Below, one piece after another: positions 9,211 through 18,653 of a stretch of 64,000 nt of DNA. Positions within the stretch are counted from its first letter, which is position 1. Each line of letters begins with the position of its first letter. The position numbers were made by a program, and so were the translations under genes. The notes below the pieces were generated by a model, which had not been told where the DNA came from, did no database searches, and worked only from the letters and a program-made list of their open reading frames with translations. This DNA comes from Magnetococcales bacterium (lineage in GTDB: Bacteria > Pseudomonadota > Magnetococcia > Magnetococcales > JADFXB01): NCBI GenBank assembly GCA_015233935.1, contig JADFXB010000003.1, forward strand, positions 1 through 64,000, given 5' to 3'.

Positions 9211-12200
9211 ATGGAAGTTTTGTTTACAAAAGTCATTCAAACCTTGGAAGAAAACGAATCTTCTCTCGTCTCAAGAATTCTGGAATATGCCAAACGATAC
9301 GATTTTACTCGTTACACCTCCACTCTTGAAAAAGCTTGGGTTCTTTCGATCCAGGGACTGACGGGAAGCATCGTCCATCAGCTCAAAACAAGCGCGTCAA
9401 CCTTTGAACTCTCACCCGATGATGATTACACCCAAGATCCCGTCTGCCAGTTTGCCATTGTGTCTGCACACAAGCACCGTCATCGTGGGGTTTCCCTCAG
9501 CATGTATCTTGGTCTGTTCAAATATTATCGTGCCTCCTACATCGACCTCCTGACAGAACACATTTCCTCCCCCGAACAATCCCGCATCCTGTCCATCATA
9601 AACCGGTTGTTCGACAAGATGGAGATTGCCTTCAGTACCTCCTGGGCAGGCATTAATCCAGAAAAACAGATCCGCGACCTGGCTTCAACCAATCTGGTGA
9701 TGACAAACGAGAAAAATAAGTTTCTCACCGTCTTTGAGAATATTCCAAACCCGGTTCTCATTTTGGACACGGACAATCAGATCGTTATCACCAATCTTTC
9801 CTTCCAAAAGGTATTCATCAATACAACCATCATCCCTGGCAACGAATACTACGGACAACACAAAGCCAATGTGGGTCACCTTCCCTGGCTCGACAATCTG
9901 GTTTTCAATGCCAACAGTATAAATTATTCGGGACGGTTTGAACTCACCATCCCCACAACCGCAGGAAATCGACTCTTTGGGATTAACGTTCATTCCATAT
10001 CCGACGTGAGTATGAAGTACTCGGGTCGCATATTCATTTTTGAGGACACCACAGAATTAAAAAAATCGGAACTCCGCTTACGTGATCGAACCAACCACCT
10101 GGATCTTGCCTTAAGTGCCGCCAATGCAGGAAGCTGGTCCCGTGATATGCACACCGGGGAGATCCAATGGGATGCAGGGATGGAACGTATCTTCAACCTG
10201 ACTGCCGGAACCTTTTCTGGTACCACCAGGGAGTGGGAGGAGCGGGTTCATCCTGAGGATATGGATGTGGTAACCAAGGCCCTTCAGCATGCACTGATGG
10301 CCCATGGGGAGATGAACCTGGAATACCGGATTTCCAATGGAAGCGGGGGGTGGAAGCACGTCAACACCTTTGGGAAAGCGATCTACAATGAAGAGGGTGT
10401 CCCCATCAAGTTGGTGGGGATCTGCATGGACATCACCCAGCGCAGGGAGGCTGAACGCCTCATGTCCGAGCTTGCCCATCGGCACCACGCCCTTATCACC
10501 TCCAACCTGGATGGCTACTGGGCGGTAGATTTACAAGGGAACATTCTGGAAGTAAACGATGCCTACCTCCGGCTCTCTGGTTATTCAAGGGAAGAACTTC
10601 TTTCCATGCGCATTCAGGACCTGGAAGTCAAGGAATCTGCGGAGGAGGTCCAGAATCGTATAGCCAAAATCATGGAGAAGAGTTGGGACGTATTTTCCAC
10701 CCGACACCGTTGCAAAGATGGCAGCTTCATTGATGTGGAAGTCAGTGCCGGTTTCACATGTTTTGAGCAGCATCCGTATATCATCGCCTTTTTGAAGGAT
10801 GTTTCGTGGCGCGTCCGCCAGGAACGACAGGAACACCTGCGTTCGGAGCGATTCCGTTCCCTGCACCAGCTTTCCACCCACCAAACCAATGATTTATCGC
10901 AAATCGCTGGATTTGTCCTGGATAGCATCGTCGAACTGACCGAAAGCCGTATGGGTTTATTGGGGTTCATGAATCTGGATGAATCGGTTTTAACGATACA
11001 CGCCTGGTCCCGACATGCCATGGAAAAGTGTGCCATCTTGGAGAAGCTCTTAGACTATCCCATCGCCAAAGCAGGTCTGTGGGGGGAAGCAGTCCGCCAA
11101 CGCGCACCTGTCATTTTCAACGACTATTTGCACACCGAAGGAAGGAAAGAACTGCCTCAAGGGCATGTGGAAATAGTGCGTCTGGCCAGTGTACCCATCA
11201 TGGATAATGGAAAAATTGTTGCGTTGGCTGCGGTGGCCAACAAGCAGTGTCCCTACGAAGATCACGATATTCAGCATATTTCCATCATGGGCACGGAGAT
11301 GGTCCGGCATTTAAGGGAAAAACAAGCCAATGAAACCGCCCAACTCTTCAGGCACATTCTGGAGGAAAGCTTGAACGAAATCTACATCTTCGATGTGGAT
11401 ACCCTCAAGTTTGTGCACATGAACAACAGTGCGTTAAAAAATCTTGGTTATTCCCAAGAGGAGATCACCTCTCTCACCCCTCTGGACCTTAAACCTGAAA
11501 TAACCCCAGAGCAGTTTGCCACCCTTCTTGCCCCTTTAAAACAAGGTAAGAAGGAAAAGGTGCAATTTTTCATCCATCATCGCCGCAAGGATGGAACACT
11601 CTACCCTGTTGAAGTTCACCTGCAACGGATTACTTTTGGAAAACCCCTCTTTGTCGCCATTGCTCTAGATGTCACCCAGCGCATTCAGATGGAAGAGCAC
11701 ATCCGTCAAGCACAAAAGCTACAGGCAGTGGGGACCCTGGCCGGGGGAATCGCCCACGATTTCAACAACCTGTTGGCGATGATCATGGGTAACGCCCAAT
11801 TGGTGACCATGGAGGCTTCCGAAACCGTCGAATCCATGGGTCATATCCTGGCCGCTTGCAAACGGGGCAAGGATCTGGTGTTGCAACTTCTTACCATTGG
11901 TCGGCGCACCCCGATGGAAATGAAAGTAGTGGATCCTGTGGAGGTGGTTGACGAAACAATCAAGCTAATGCGTTCCACGCTACCTAAATCCATCCGGGTC
12001 GATGCCATTGTCAGCAGAAACAACAGGAAAGTCTTTCTGGATCCCAGCCAGTTATATCAGGTGCTGGTCAACCTGTGCACCAATGCAGGACAGGCCATGG
12101 GGGAGAACGGGGGCATTCTTGGCATCGAGATGGATTCAATCGAACTTGCCATGGAACAGGCCAGCGTGCTGGGCATTCGCGGCGGCGACTACATCCGGCT

Positions 12201-12825
12201 GCGGGTCCGTGATACTGGGCCGGGCATTCGTTCAGAGCATATTTCACGCATTTTTGAACCCTTTTTCACCACCAAAGAACAAGGCAAGGGCACTGGCCTT
12301 GGATTGGCCGTGGTGCATAGCATCACGCGCTCTTGCGGGGGCGGGGTGGAAGTGGAAAACCTCCCCGATGGCGGCGCAGAGTTCCGCATCTATCTACCCG
12401 TGTATTCTGAACCAGCAGAAAAATGTGCTTCCCAACCTGCCCCTGTTCAACTGGAACAAGGCTCAGGACGCATTTTGTTTGTGGACGACGAGCCTATGCT
12501 GGTAAAGGTGGGAATTGCCCAATTGCGCACCCTGGGTTATGTCCCGGTGGGACAGACTGATCCAGAAGCCGCCCTGGCTACCTTTATGGAGAACCCGAAG
12601 GGCTTCACAGCAGTAATCACTGATCAGGTAATGCCACAAATGACGGGGAATGTTCTTGCCGCAAAAATATTGGCGGTGCGACCGGATATCCCCATCTTTC
12701 TCTGCACCGGCTATAGCGAGATCATCACGAAGGAAAACTATGCACGGAGCGGTTTTCACGGTTTTCTCATGAAACCGGTTGCTCTTGAGGATCTTTCAAT
12801 AGCACTCCAAACGATTCAACCTTAG
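9211..12825 (+). CDS. Soluble hybrid sensor histidine kinase (multi-PAS, GAF, HisKA, HATPase, REC)
   Basis: A 1204-residue cytoplasmic kinase with no membrane segment. The N-terminal 130 residues are helical and resemble four-helix globin-like or RsbR-type sensor regions. Next come a PAS-like region (about 175-290), a PAS-PAC (about 290-410), a further PAS (about 420-545), a GAF (about 550-700) and a PAS (about 705-830). The phospho-acceptor is His849 in GGIAHDFNN, followed by a HATPase with DTGPG and G-x-G-x-G boxes. A C-terminal receiver domain has Asp1138 in TDQVMPQMTG. The family autophosphorylates on His and relays to its own receiver. The ATG at 9211 has GGGAG at good spacing; a TTG at 9172 is less likely. 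It lies 57 bp after the PPC-repeat gene and may share its transcript. The signal is unknown. Confidence 0.92.
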   Translation: MEVLFTKVIQTLEENESSLVSRILEYAKRYDFTRYTSTLEKAWVLSIQGLTGSIVHQLKTSASTFELSPDDDYTQDPVCQFAIVSAHKHRHRGVSLSMYLGLFKYYRASYIDLLTEHISSPEQSRILSIINRLFDKMEIAFSTSWAGINPEKQIRDLASTNLVMTNEKNKFLTVFENIPNPVLILDTDNQIVITNLSFQKVFINTTIIPGNEYYGQHKANVGHLPWLDNLVFNANSINYSGRFELTIPTTAGNRLFGINVHSISDVSMKYSGRIFIFEDTTELKKSELRLRDRTNHLDLALSAANAGSWSRDMHTGEIQWDAGMERIFNLTAGTFSGTTREWEERVHPEDMDVVTKALQHALMAHGEMNLEYRISNGSGGWKHVNTFGKAIYNEEGVPIKLVGICMDITQRREAERLMSELAHRHHALITSNLDGYWAVDLQGNILEVNDAYLRLSGYSREELLSMRIQDLEVKESAEEVQNRIAKIMEKSWDVFSTRHRCKDGSFIDVEVSAGFTCFEQHPYIIAFLKDVSWRVRQERQEHLRSERFRSLHQLSTHQTNDLSQIAGFVLDSIVELTESRMGLLGFMNLDESVLTIHAWSRHAMEKCAILEKLLDYPIAKAGLWGEAVRQRAPVIFNDYLHTEGRKELPQGHVEIVRLASVPIMDNGKIVALAAVANKQCPYEDHDIQHISIMGTEMVRHLREKQANETAQLFRHILEESLNEIYIFDVDTLKFVHMNNSALKNLGYSQEEITSLTPLDLKPEITPEQFATLLAPLKQGKKEKVQFFIHHRRKDGTLYPVEVHLQRITFGKPLFVAIALDVTQRIQMEEHIRQAQKLQAVGTLAGGIAHDFNNLLAMIMGNAQLVTMEASETVESMGHILAACKRGKDLVLQLLTIGRRTPMEMKVVDPVEVVDETIKLMRSTLPKSIRVDAIVSRNNRKVFLDPSQLYQVLVNLCTNAGQAMGENGGILGIEMDSIELAMEQASVLGIRGGDYIRLRVRDTGPGIRSEHISRIFEPFFTTKEQGKGTGLGLAVVHSITRSCGGGVEVENLPDGGAEFRIYLPVYSEPAEKCASQPAPVQLEQGSGRILFVDDEPMLVKVGIAQLRTLGYVPVGQTDPEAALATFMENPKGFTAVITDQVMPQMTGNVLAAKILAVRPDIPIFLCTGYSEIITKENYARSGFHGFLMKPVALEDLSIALQTIQP

Positions 12826-13011
12826 CCAAACCGACAACCCTTTGATTGAATCAAAAGCAAGCACCTTCATAATTTTGTTAACTTTTTCCACCAATAACGT
12901 AAAAAGGACCCCCTAGAGCCTCTCATCAGGCCCCATTATCTAAAAAAACTCACCAAGTTTCCCACACAGCAGCACTCACAACCCCGAAGAGGTTGCAAGC
13001 CTCACAGCTTC

Positions 13012-13353
13012 TCATCTATAGGGAACGCTGGTGAACGATCTGGGAACGTAGGTTAAGCCATCCCGCTCATTTTTTTCTGTGTAGTGAATCCAACCTCTGG
13101 CAAAGGATGCGACAAAACCTCCCGCCAAGATCAAATTGCTTGCCAATAGGATTGCTTCAACCTGATCGGCAGTCACCTGCCATAGGTCATAGGTGACCCG
13201 AATTTTTCCATGGGCCACATCGATAGCATAGTTCAAAATTCCCGGCGTTTCTTGCAACTGGAAAGAAAGGCGGGCGCACGCCTCCAAATCGTGCAAATCC
13301 CGAACAGGCCATGAGTGTGTCACCAGATAAGGGACATGGGTATGATTAACCAT
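13012..13353 (-). CDS. Small protein with an HMA-like fold (hypothetical)
   Basis: 113 residues. The centre (about 28-75) has the spacing of a heavy-metal-associated ferredoxin-like fold: a helix, then T-P-G-I, a strand, K-I-R-V-T-Y-D and a further helix with A-D-Q-V-E-A-I. The CxxC metal site of real HMA domains is absent. A short hydrophobic helix follows (LILAGGFVASFARGWI), then a charged tail. It resembles the small HMA-like proteins found near metal transport genes, but no transporter is adjacent. It stands alone, convergent with the upstream kinase gene. The function is unknown and the fold assignment is an inference from pattern only. Confidence 0.6.
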   Translation of the reverse strand: MVNHTHVPYLVTHSWPVRDLHDLEACARLSFQLQETPGILNYAIDVAHGKIRVTYDLWQVTADQVEAILLASNLILAGGFVASFARGWIHYTEKNERDGLTYVPRSFTSVPYR

Positions 13354-13658
13354 GGCGCGATCCTCTGTTGAAATAAATCCTGCTGCTTAGACATTCATCC
13401 TGAATAAACTGCACCAAAAGCCTGGTAAATATTTTTCTTTGGATATTTTTTCAGCCTACAAAATCTAAAGAGCATCCTGTCGATTTTACCTGAATGATTC
13501 ATACCTATCTCTCCTGATATTCAGAAAACAATAAATCAAATAGTTCTCTGCAAAACCACCGTTAAAGAAAGATTGGCAGGCGATGGCAGACTCTCAACCT
13601 TTCTACTGATCAACCAAGCATGGATTTACCCCCCTTCCTCCAAATCTGGAGAACAACC
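13354..13658. other. Intergenic region, 305 bp
   Basis: Divergent spacer between the HMA-like gene and the Gly/Tyr-rich secreted protein gene. It is moderately AT-rich. A sequence at about 13572-13589 resembles a sigma-54 site, but its GG-to-GC spacing is one base short. I see no RNA gene or other feature. Confidence 0.4.
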
Positions 13659-13913
13659 ATGAAAAACAAAATACGCATCATGGTTATGGCCGCGCTACTG
13701 GGTGGAACGGTGCTGTTGGCATCGCCACCTGCCGAAGCTTGGAGCTGGTTCGGTCCCGGATGGGGCTATCCAGCCTATGGCTATCCTTCCTATGGCTATC
13801 CCGCCTGGGGATACCCAGGATACTGGGGTGGCGGTTTGGGAGGTGGCATTGGATTTGGATTTGGCTTTGGCATGGGTGGAGGAGGATGGGGCGGACCAGG
13901 CTGGTGGTGGTAA
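13659..13913 (+). CDS. Secreted Gly/Tyr/Trp-rich repeat protein, sulfur-globule-protein-like
   Basis: 84 residues. A Sec signal peptide (KNKIR, then a hydrophobic core, then A-x-A near residue 27) is followed by a low-complexity mature part. That part has four G-Y-P-(A/S)-(Y/W) repeats, then Gly/Phe repeats and a Trp-rich end. The composition and repeat style resemble the small sulfur-globule envelope proteins of purple sulfur bacteria, and also generic Gly-rich surface proteins. The ATG at 13659 has GGAG seven bases upstream; an earlier ATG at 13620 has no such site and would spoil the signal peptide. It stands alone. A structural role in the periplasm or cell surface is likely, and a sulfur link is speculative. 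Confidence 0.75.
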   Translation: MKNKIRIMVMAALLGGTVLLASPPAEAWSWFGPGWGYPAYGYPSYGYPAWGYPGYWGGGLGGGIGFGFGFGMGGGGWGGPGWWW

Positions 13914-14235
13914 CCACAAACAATGACAACAATTTTTAACAAAAGCAGGTAGAGCCACAGTTTGCCCTTTCCAGGAGAATTCCCCGGTGAGACAAACTGG
14001 CAGCACCCAAGAAAGGTTCACTGGGATAGGATCTTCCCTAGGTAGTGCCACCACATACCAAGGAATTTCCACCTGAAAACTGCTCGTCCAACGCCGGAAA
14101 CCGTCGGGTTCCCGGCGTCTCATTTCTAACCTGATCAAAAAAAATTATGGAATTTCCATGCAGGTTTGCTAGAATGTCAGGAATAAGACCACCCCATGTA
14201 AGAATTGTCCCTTTACTTTAGATGGAGAGATCGCC
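13914..14235. other. Intergenic region with one hairpin, 322 bp
   Basis: Spacer between the Gly/Tyr-rich gene and the PilZ gene, which lie on the same strand. It contains an inverted repeat at 14091-14118 (listed separately). The 60 bp before the PilZ start are AT-rich and probably hold its promoter. I see no supported gene. Confidence 0.4.
14091..14118 (+). terminator. Terminator-like hairpin
   Basis: Arms ACGCCGG (14091-14097) and CCGGCGT (14112-14118), extendable inward by two A-T pairs across a mismatch. A weak T-rich run (TCTCATTTCT) follows. It could end the transcript of the Gly/Tyr-rich protein gene about 180 bp upstream. Confidence 0.4.
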
Positions 14236-14955
14236 ATGGAACAGCAGCCAGAAGAAACTGTTACCGACAAGTCGCAAATAGTAACGCTGCTGGAGTATGC
14301 CGCTTCCCATAACATGCCGGTAACTTTGAACTTCCCCAATGACCCTCAAAGCTATTTTACCTCTGTGTCTTCCCGGCAGGATGAGGTTCTTGGTCTGCAA
14401 GAAGGGCATTATGTAGCCATCAACATGTTGGGGCCTCCACAGGGCAATGAAAAAATTTCTCAGGTTGCCAGTGTGGCGGTACGCTTTTACACCGATGAGT
14501 ACAAAGTGACCTTTACGGTTCCCTGGGTCGGCAAGGCGGATGAGCGACGCCATAAGTTGGCCTTTCCCACGGAGGTGGTCCGCAGTTCGCAGAGTCGCGA
14601 TTACCCCCGTTTCAAGGTCACCAAAAAATACACGGCCAATCTGAGCGTTGTGCTGGAAAACGGTCAGGCCGTTCCCGTCAAACTCATGGACATCAGCCGT
14701 AGTGGCATCTCTTTTTATAATGATGATCTGGAACAACCGGTCAAAAATTTCAGCACGGTACAGCTCAAATCCCACACCCCGCCCCTACCGGATCTTTCTT
14801 TCCAGGTACGTGTCATCGGCAGCAAGATCACCCAAAAAGGACACCACTGTCACCGCGCCTATTTTTCCATCAACTCCCATCAGGAGCGGGAAAATCTGAA
14901 TCAACTGGTGGACCACCTGATGCAGCATGCGAAAACAGTGCAGGAGGCGCTTTAA
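14236..14955 (+). CDS. PilZ domain protein, YcgR-like c-di-GMP effector
   Basis: 239 residues. The N-terminal half (about 15-110) is a beta-rich YcgR-N-like domain. The C-terminal half (about 116-225) is a PilZ domain with the RxxxR motif at Arg121-Arg125 (RDYPR) and the D-x-S-x-x-G motif at Asp152-Gly157 (DISRSG). Both are needed for c-di-GMP binding in the family. It has no signal peptide or membrane segment. YcgR-type proteins act as c-di-GMP-controlled brakes on flagellar motors. No flagellar gene lies nearby, so the target is unknown. GGAG lies eight bases before the ATG. GGDEF genes elsewhere in this window could supply the ligand. Confidence 0.9.
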   Translation: MEQQPEETVTDKSQIVTLLEYAASHNMPVTLNFPNDPQSYFTSVSSRQDEVLGLQEGHYVAINMLGPPQGNEKISQVASVAVRFYTDEYKVTFTVPWVGKADERRHKLAFPTEVVRSSQSRDYPRFKVTKKYTANLSVVLENGQAVPVKLMDISRSGISFYNDDLEQPVKNFSTVQLKSHTPPLPDLSFQVRVIGSKITQKGHHCHRAYFSINSHQERENLNQLVDHLMQHAKTVQEAL

Positions 14956-15008
14956 CCATACTCACATCCTTGTCAAATGGGTGGGATTTAAGAGTTTTCT
15001 TTTTTCGA

Positions 15009-15030
15009 TGGTGATCGAGGATGATCACCA
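15009..15030. repeat. Inverted repeat, 8-bp arms
   Basis: TGGTGATC at 15009-15016 and GATCACCA at 15023-15030 with a 6-base spacer. It lies in the spacer after the PilZ gene and may be a 3' hairpin or an operator-like site. No T-run follows directly. Confidence 0.35.
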
Positions 15031-15159
15031 GAGTTGGTGGTCCTGGCACTCACCGGCATCCTCCACTTTGGCAAAGGTCAACAAACGTAAATATCTCCTA
15101 CATTGAAATGTTGTCAAAAAGTGGGTAACTGTGTATTATAGGGGGCAAGGAGAAGACCC

Positions 15160-15399
15160 ATGACCACCATGATTTCTGAAGTTTATGATGCCTTCTTGTC
15201 TGCGGGGGTAGATGAGGAAAAATCCCGCAAAGCTGCTATCGCTTTGTCTGAAAGCCAATTGGCTACCAAGGGGGATATCATCAAACTGGAAAAAGAGCTG
15301 CTCACCCTTAATGGCAAAATCACCCTTTTGCAATGGATGGTGGGTTTGGTTATTGCCGTTCAGGTCATTCCCCTCATCAAAAACATGATGATTCACTGA
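15160..15399 (+). CDS. Small DUF1640/CCDC90-like coiled-coil membrane protein
   Basis: 79 residues. The N-terminal part is a helix-turn-helix-like segment (about 5-30), then comes a K-G-D-I-x-K-L-E-K-E coiled coil, and then a C-terminal membrane helix (about 56-74). This layout, with the A-T-K-G-D-I motif, matches short bacterial DUF1640-type proteins, whose function is unknown. A second protein of the same layout is encoded at 50961-51272. The ATG at 15160 has an AAGGAG-like site about eight bases upstream. The neighbours are unrelated signalling genes. Confidence 0.65.
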   Translation: MTTMISEVYDAFLSAGVDEEKSRKAAIALSESQLATKGDIIKLEKELLTLNGKITLLQWMVGLVIAVQVIPLIKNMMIH

Positions 15400-15465
15400 A
15401 TACCATTTCTATCCTCCTCCCTTGCCTGAAAGTCACCGACATCTATTCATACAATACCAGTAAGT

Positions 15466-17901
15466 TTACTGCCCTTCAGAACGCGTCTTGTTGGCAAATG
15501 TCTGGATGACCTCCAACAATCGCTGTTTCCTGACCGGCTTGGTTACATACATGTCGCATCCTGCTTCCTTGCTGCGCTCCCCCTCACCTTCCAGTGCATG
15601 CGCGGACAAGGCAACAATGGGTAACCGGGGGCGGTTGTTGGCCGCTTCCCATTGGCGGATGGCACGGGTGGCGGCATAACCATCCATGATGGGCATCTGC
15701 ACATCCATCAAAACCAAGTCGAAAGAGTCCATTAGAACCAAGACTACTGCCACTTCCCCGTTACCAGCCATGGTCAATCGATGGGGGGTGTTTTTGAGAA
15801 AGGTTTGAATCAGAATCTGATTGTCCTCTGCATCTTCCACCAACAAAATCTTCATGGGTCGCCCAGGCGAGCTTTCCTCCGCAGGAAGCGGGGAAGTCTC
15901 GGGAGCCACCATCTGAGTGGGCGGACTGGACTTGCGTAACGGTAGAGTGAGCTGGAACCGGCTGCCTTCCCCTACTTGGCTCTCCACCTGGATGGAGCCT
16001 CCCATCAAGGCCATCAGTTTACGGCAAATGGCCAGGCCCAGACCAGTGCCGCCATAACGACGGGTAACGCTGGAATCAGCCTGGGTAAACACTCCGAAAA
16101 TGTTCTCAAGTTGCTCCTGCCGGATGCCAATTCCAGAGTCATCAACGATCAGATGAAGGCGGGAAGAGTTTTCATCATCCACCCGAACCGTAAGCCGGAC
16201 ATAACCCCGTTCGGTAAATTTGATGGAGTTTCCCAACACGTTGAACAGAATCTGCTTTAACCGTAAGCGATCCCCAAGAATCCAAGTGGGAACGGTTTCC
16301 TCAAACTGACATTCCAGTGCCAACCCCTTGCCTAGGGCAATCACCCGCAGCAATTCCGTCACCTCATCCACGATTTCAGCCAGCGACAACGGCTCTTCCG
16401 AAATACATAGATGACCGGCCTCAATCTTGGAGAGATCAAGAATTTGGTTGATCAACTCCAGCAGGCTGTTGCCAGCTTTGAGCTGCTTCTTCACATAGTG
16501 CTGCTGTTCTTCGCTCAAACCGCTTTCCAGCAAAATATCCCCCATACCAATTACCACATTCATGGGGGTGCGGATCTCGTGGCTCATGGCGGCTAAAAAT
16601 TCGCTCTTGGCCTGGTTGGCCGCCTCTGCGGACTCCTTGGCCTGGCGCAGGGCCTCTTCCATCTGCTTACGTTCGGTAATATCGGTGGCAATCCCGCATA
16701 CTGCGTATGGACGACCGTCTGCATCGCTGAGGGAAAATTTGATGGACAGATAAGTATGGATGCCGTCACGCTGAGGAACTACCTCATCGAACATGATGGG
16801 AGTTGGGCTTTCCAGGGCCAGGCGGTCGTTGGCCTGAAATTTTGCTGCCAGTTCCTCCGGAAAGATTTCATAATCGGTCTTCCCCTGTACTCCTTTGTTC
16901 GTAATATTAAATAACTCGCCGTAGCGGCGGTTGATGAACAGGTAACGCCCCTGAAGGTCTTTCATGAAGACTACGGATACGGTGTTGTCCAGAATGTTGT
17001 TGAGTCGCCGTTCACTATCCAACAATTCATTATTGGCTTGCTGCCCCTTCAGGAACAAGACAGCCACCAGTGAACCATCCGAGGAAAGACTGATTATGTA
17101 ATAAAAATAGTTAGATAGGTACGTTTTGGTTATATCATCTGAAAAGAATCCCAGGCCAGAAAGGGCACCTATCAACCCCTGTACCGCAGTGATGGAGATG
17201 ACGATCATGGTACCCAGCGGGCCTAAGCGAAGAGCGGCAAGGGTTACAAACAGAAACATCCAGTAACCACGGGCAACCTGCCCCAACGAATCGTGCAACC
17301 AATCAAGAAAGACAACCTGTCCCACCAGGATCGAACTGCCAATAATCACTCCAGCTTCCCATTTGAGCAATTGCTTCAGGGAAAAGCGGGTTCTCTCCTG
17401 AAAGACTAAAAACGGCAGCATGGTAATGATGAAACCAAAAGTGACCCCTGCCACATAGTGAACCGTTGTGGTTTGAAAGTTCCCCGGCAGTTGGAGTTGG
17501 GTTTGCAACGAACTGAGGATGGAGGCGACAAACCCCATGAGCAGCCCGACTCCATATAAACGCAGATAGTCGGCAATCTGCTCGAACTTCAACCCCGCCC
17601 CTCCTGTCCGCTGGAAGGTCCAACTCCCGGCCATCAGAATGATTGCCTGTCGGATAGCGTGACCGATGCAATCCTCCAAACCAGCTCCCTGTAAAACTCT
17701 TCCCAGGACCACACCAAGAATGGCTACAGCGATGATCCTGAAGCCGTGCCGAATAGCCAGAAAGATGACCGGACCGCTCAAAAGCCAGGTAAAGCTCATG
17801 ATATCGTTGGTGCCAAATACGGCCATGGTAACCTGCGACATGACTCCGTAGGTCAGCAACAAAAGTGCAGAGTCCCGCAGAAATGCTTTGTTTGAACCCA
17901 T
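15466..17901 (-). CDS. Membrane hybrid histidine kinase (MASE1-like, PAS, HisKA, HATPase, REC)
   Basis: 811 residues. The first 285 residues contain about eight hydrophobic helices with the pattern of a MASE1 sensory membrane domain. A PAS-PAC domain follows (about 300-420), then HisKA with His441 in [10 protein letters not shown]. The HATPase domain has N, G1 (DDSGIGI) and G2 (GGTGLGL) boxes. The C-terminal receiver has Asp733 in [11 protein letters not shown]. No Hpt domain is present, so a separate phosphotransfer protein would be needed. The start is chosen at 17901 (MGSNKAF) with GGGG about nine bases upstream; a GTG at 17916 is possible. The kinase stands alone, and neither ligand nor output is indicated by its neighbours. 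Confidence 0.92.
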   Translation of the reverse strand: MGSNKAFLRDSALLLLTYGVMSQVTMAVFGTNDIMSFTWLLSGPVIFLAIRHGFRIIAVAILGVVLGRVLQGAGLEDCIGHAIRQAIILMAGSWTFQRTGGAGLKFEQIADYLRLYGVGLLMGFVASILSSLQTQLQLPGNFQTTTVHYVAGVTFGFIITMLPFLVFQERTRFSLKQLLKWEAGVIIGSSILVGQVVFLDWLHDSLGQVARGYWMFLFVTLAALRLGPLGTMIVISITAVQGLIGALSGLGFFSDDITKTYLSNYFYYIISLSSDGSLVAVLFLKGQQANNELLDSERRLNNILDNTVSVVFMKDLQGRYLFINRRYGELFNITNKGVQGKTDYEIFPEELAAKFQANDRLALESPTPIMFDEVVPQRDGIHTYLSIKFSLSDADGRPYAVCGIATDITERKQMEEALRQAKESAEAANQAKSEFLAAMSHEIRTPMNVVIGMGDILLESGLSEEQQHYVKKQLKAGNSLLELINQILDLSKIEAGHLCISEEPLSLAEIVDEVTELLRVIALGKGLALECQFEETVPTWILGDRLRLKQILFNVLGNSIKFTERGYVRLTVRVDDENSSRLHLIVDDSGIGIRQEQLENIFGVFTQADSSVTRRYGGTGLGLAICRKLMALMGGSIQVESQVGEGSRFQLTLPLRKSSPPTQMVAPETSPLPAEESSPGRPMKILLVEDAEDNQILIQTFLKNTPHRLTMAGNGEVAVVLVLMDSFDLVLMDVQMPIMDGYAATRAIRQWEAANNRPRLPIVALSAHALEGEGERSKEAGCDMYVTKPVRKQRLLEVIQTFANKTRSEGQ

Positions 17902-18160
17902 GTTTTGGCACCCCACTCAAATTCAGTTATGCTATGTCTGCCAAGGTATAATTTTCAGCGCAACGTTTCAACAACATAAAAACATCTATTCAACCTAATT
18001 TCCATCCAATGTTCTGGGAACACCAGCAGGCGATTTCTGATCTGCTCATCTATTCCTTGACATCTCTCTCTGTTCAATCCCAGACTTAAACCCATGGGCC
18101 AATTCAACTTGGCAGAGGTTCCCACCCTAATGCACCGACCACAAACCATATGAGACCTCC

Positions 18161-18610
18161 ATGCTGATTTATGTGGATGGTGACGCTTGCCCGGTGAAAT
18201 CCGAGGTGATGCGGGTCGCCCAACGTCATACTCTTGTTGTCCACATGGTCAGTAACCATTGGATGCGTCTGCCTGCCCATCCCTTGCTGAAAATGCATGT
18301 GGTCACAGGAGGACTGGACAAGGCTGATGACTGGATAGTTGAGCATATCCAGCAGGGGGATATTGCCATCACAGCGGATATTCCCCTGGCCGCCCGCTGT
18401 CTTACCAAAGGTGCGCGTGTCATCGGCCCCACGGGCAAGCCTTTTGATAATGACTGTATCGGTATGGCACTGGCCATGCGGGATCTCAATGCCCACCTGC
18501 GGGATACAGGGGAAATCCGGGGTGGTGGCCCCTCCTTCGGCAACAAGGACCGGTCGCGTTTTCTGCAAGCCCTTGAGGAAGCGATTCAGGCCATCAAGCG
18601 CGGACGGTGA
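18161..18610 (+). CDS. YaiI/YqxD family protein (DUF188, UPF0178)
   Basis: 149 residues, full length for the family. It opens with the conserved Y-V-D-G-D-A-C-P-V-K segment, followed by V-S-N-H and D-x-A-D-x-W-I. The middle has I-T-A-D-I-P-L-A and the end has F-D-N-D-x-I and G-G-P motifs. These acidic residues suggest a PIN-like nuclease fold, but the family's role is not established. An amidohydrolase gene follows 43 bp downstream on the same strand. Confidence 0.9.
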   Translation: MLIYVDGDACPVKSEVMRVAQRHTLVVHMVSNHWMRLPAHPLLKMHVVTGGLDKADDWIVEHIQQGDIAITADIPLAARCLTKGARVIGPTGKPFDNDCIGMALAMRDLNAHLRDTGEIRGGGPSFGNKDRSRFLQALEEAIQAIKRGR

Positions 18611-18653
18611 TTCATTAAGACAGGATTACGAGAAGCAATCCCTTCTCAATACT

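Noticed and set aside
13572-13589. Sigma-54-like sequence upstream of the Gly/Tyr-rich gene
   Set aside because: The GG and GC elements are one base too close, so it does not fit the -24/-12 rule.
18339-18653. Upstream extension of the amidohydrolase frame into the YaiI gene
   Set aside because: The extension overlaps a well-supported gene and has no conserved residues; the ATG at 18654 gives the normal start.
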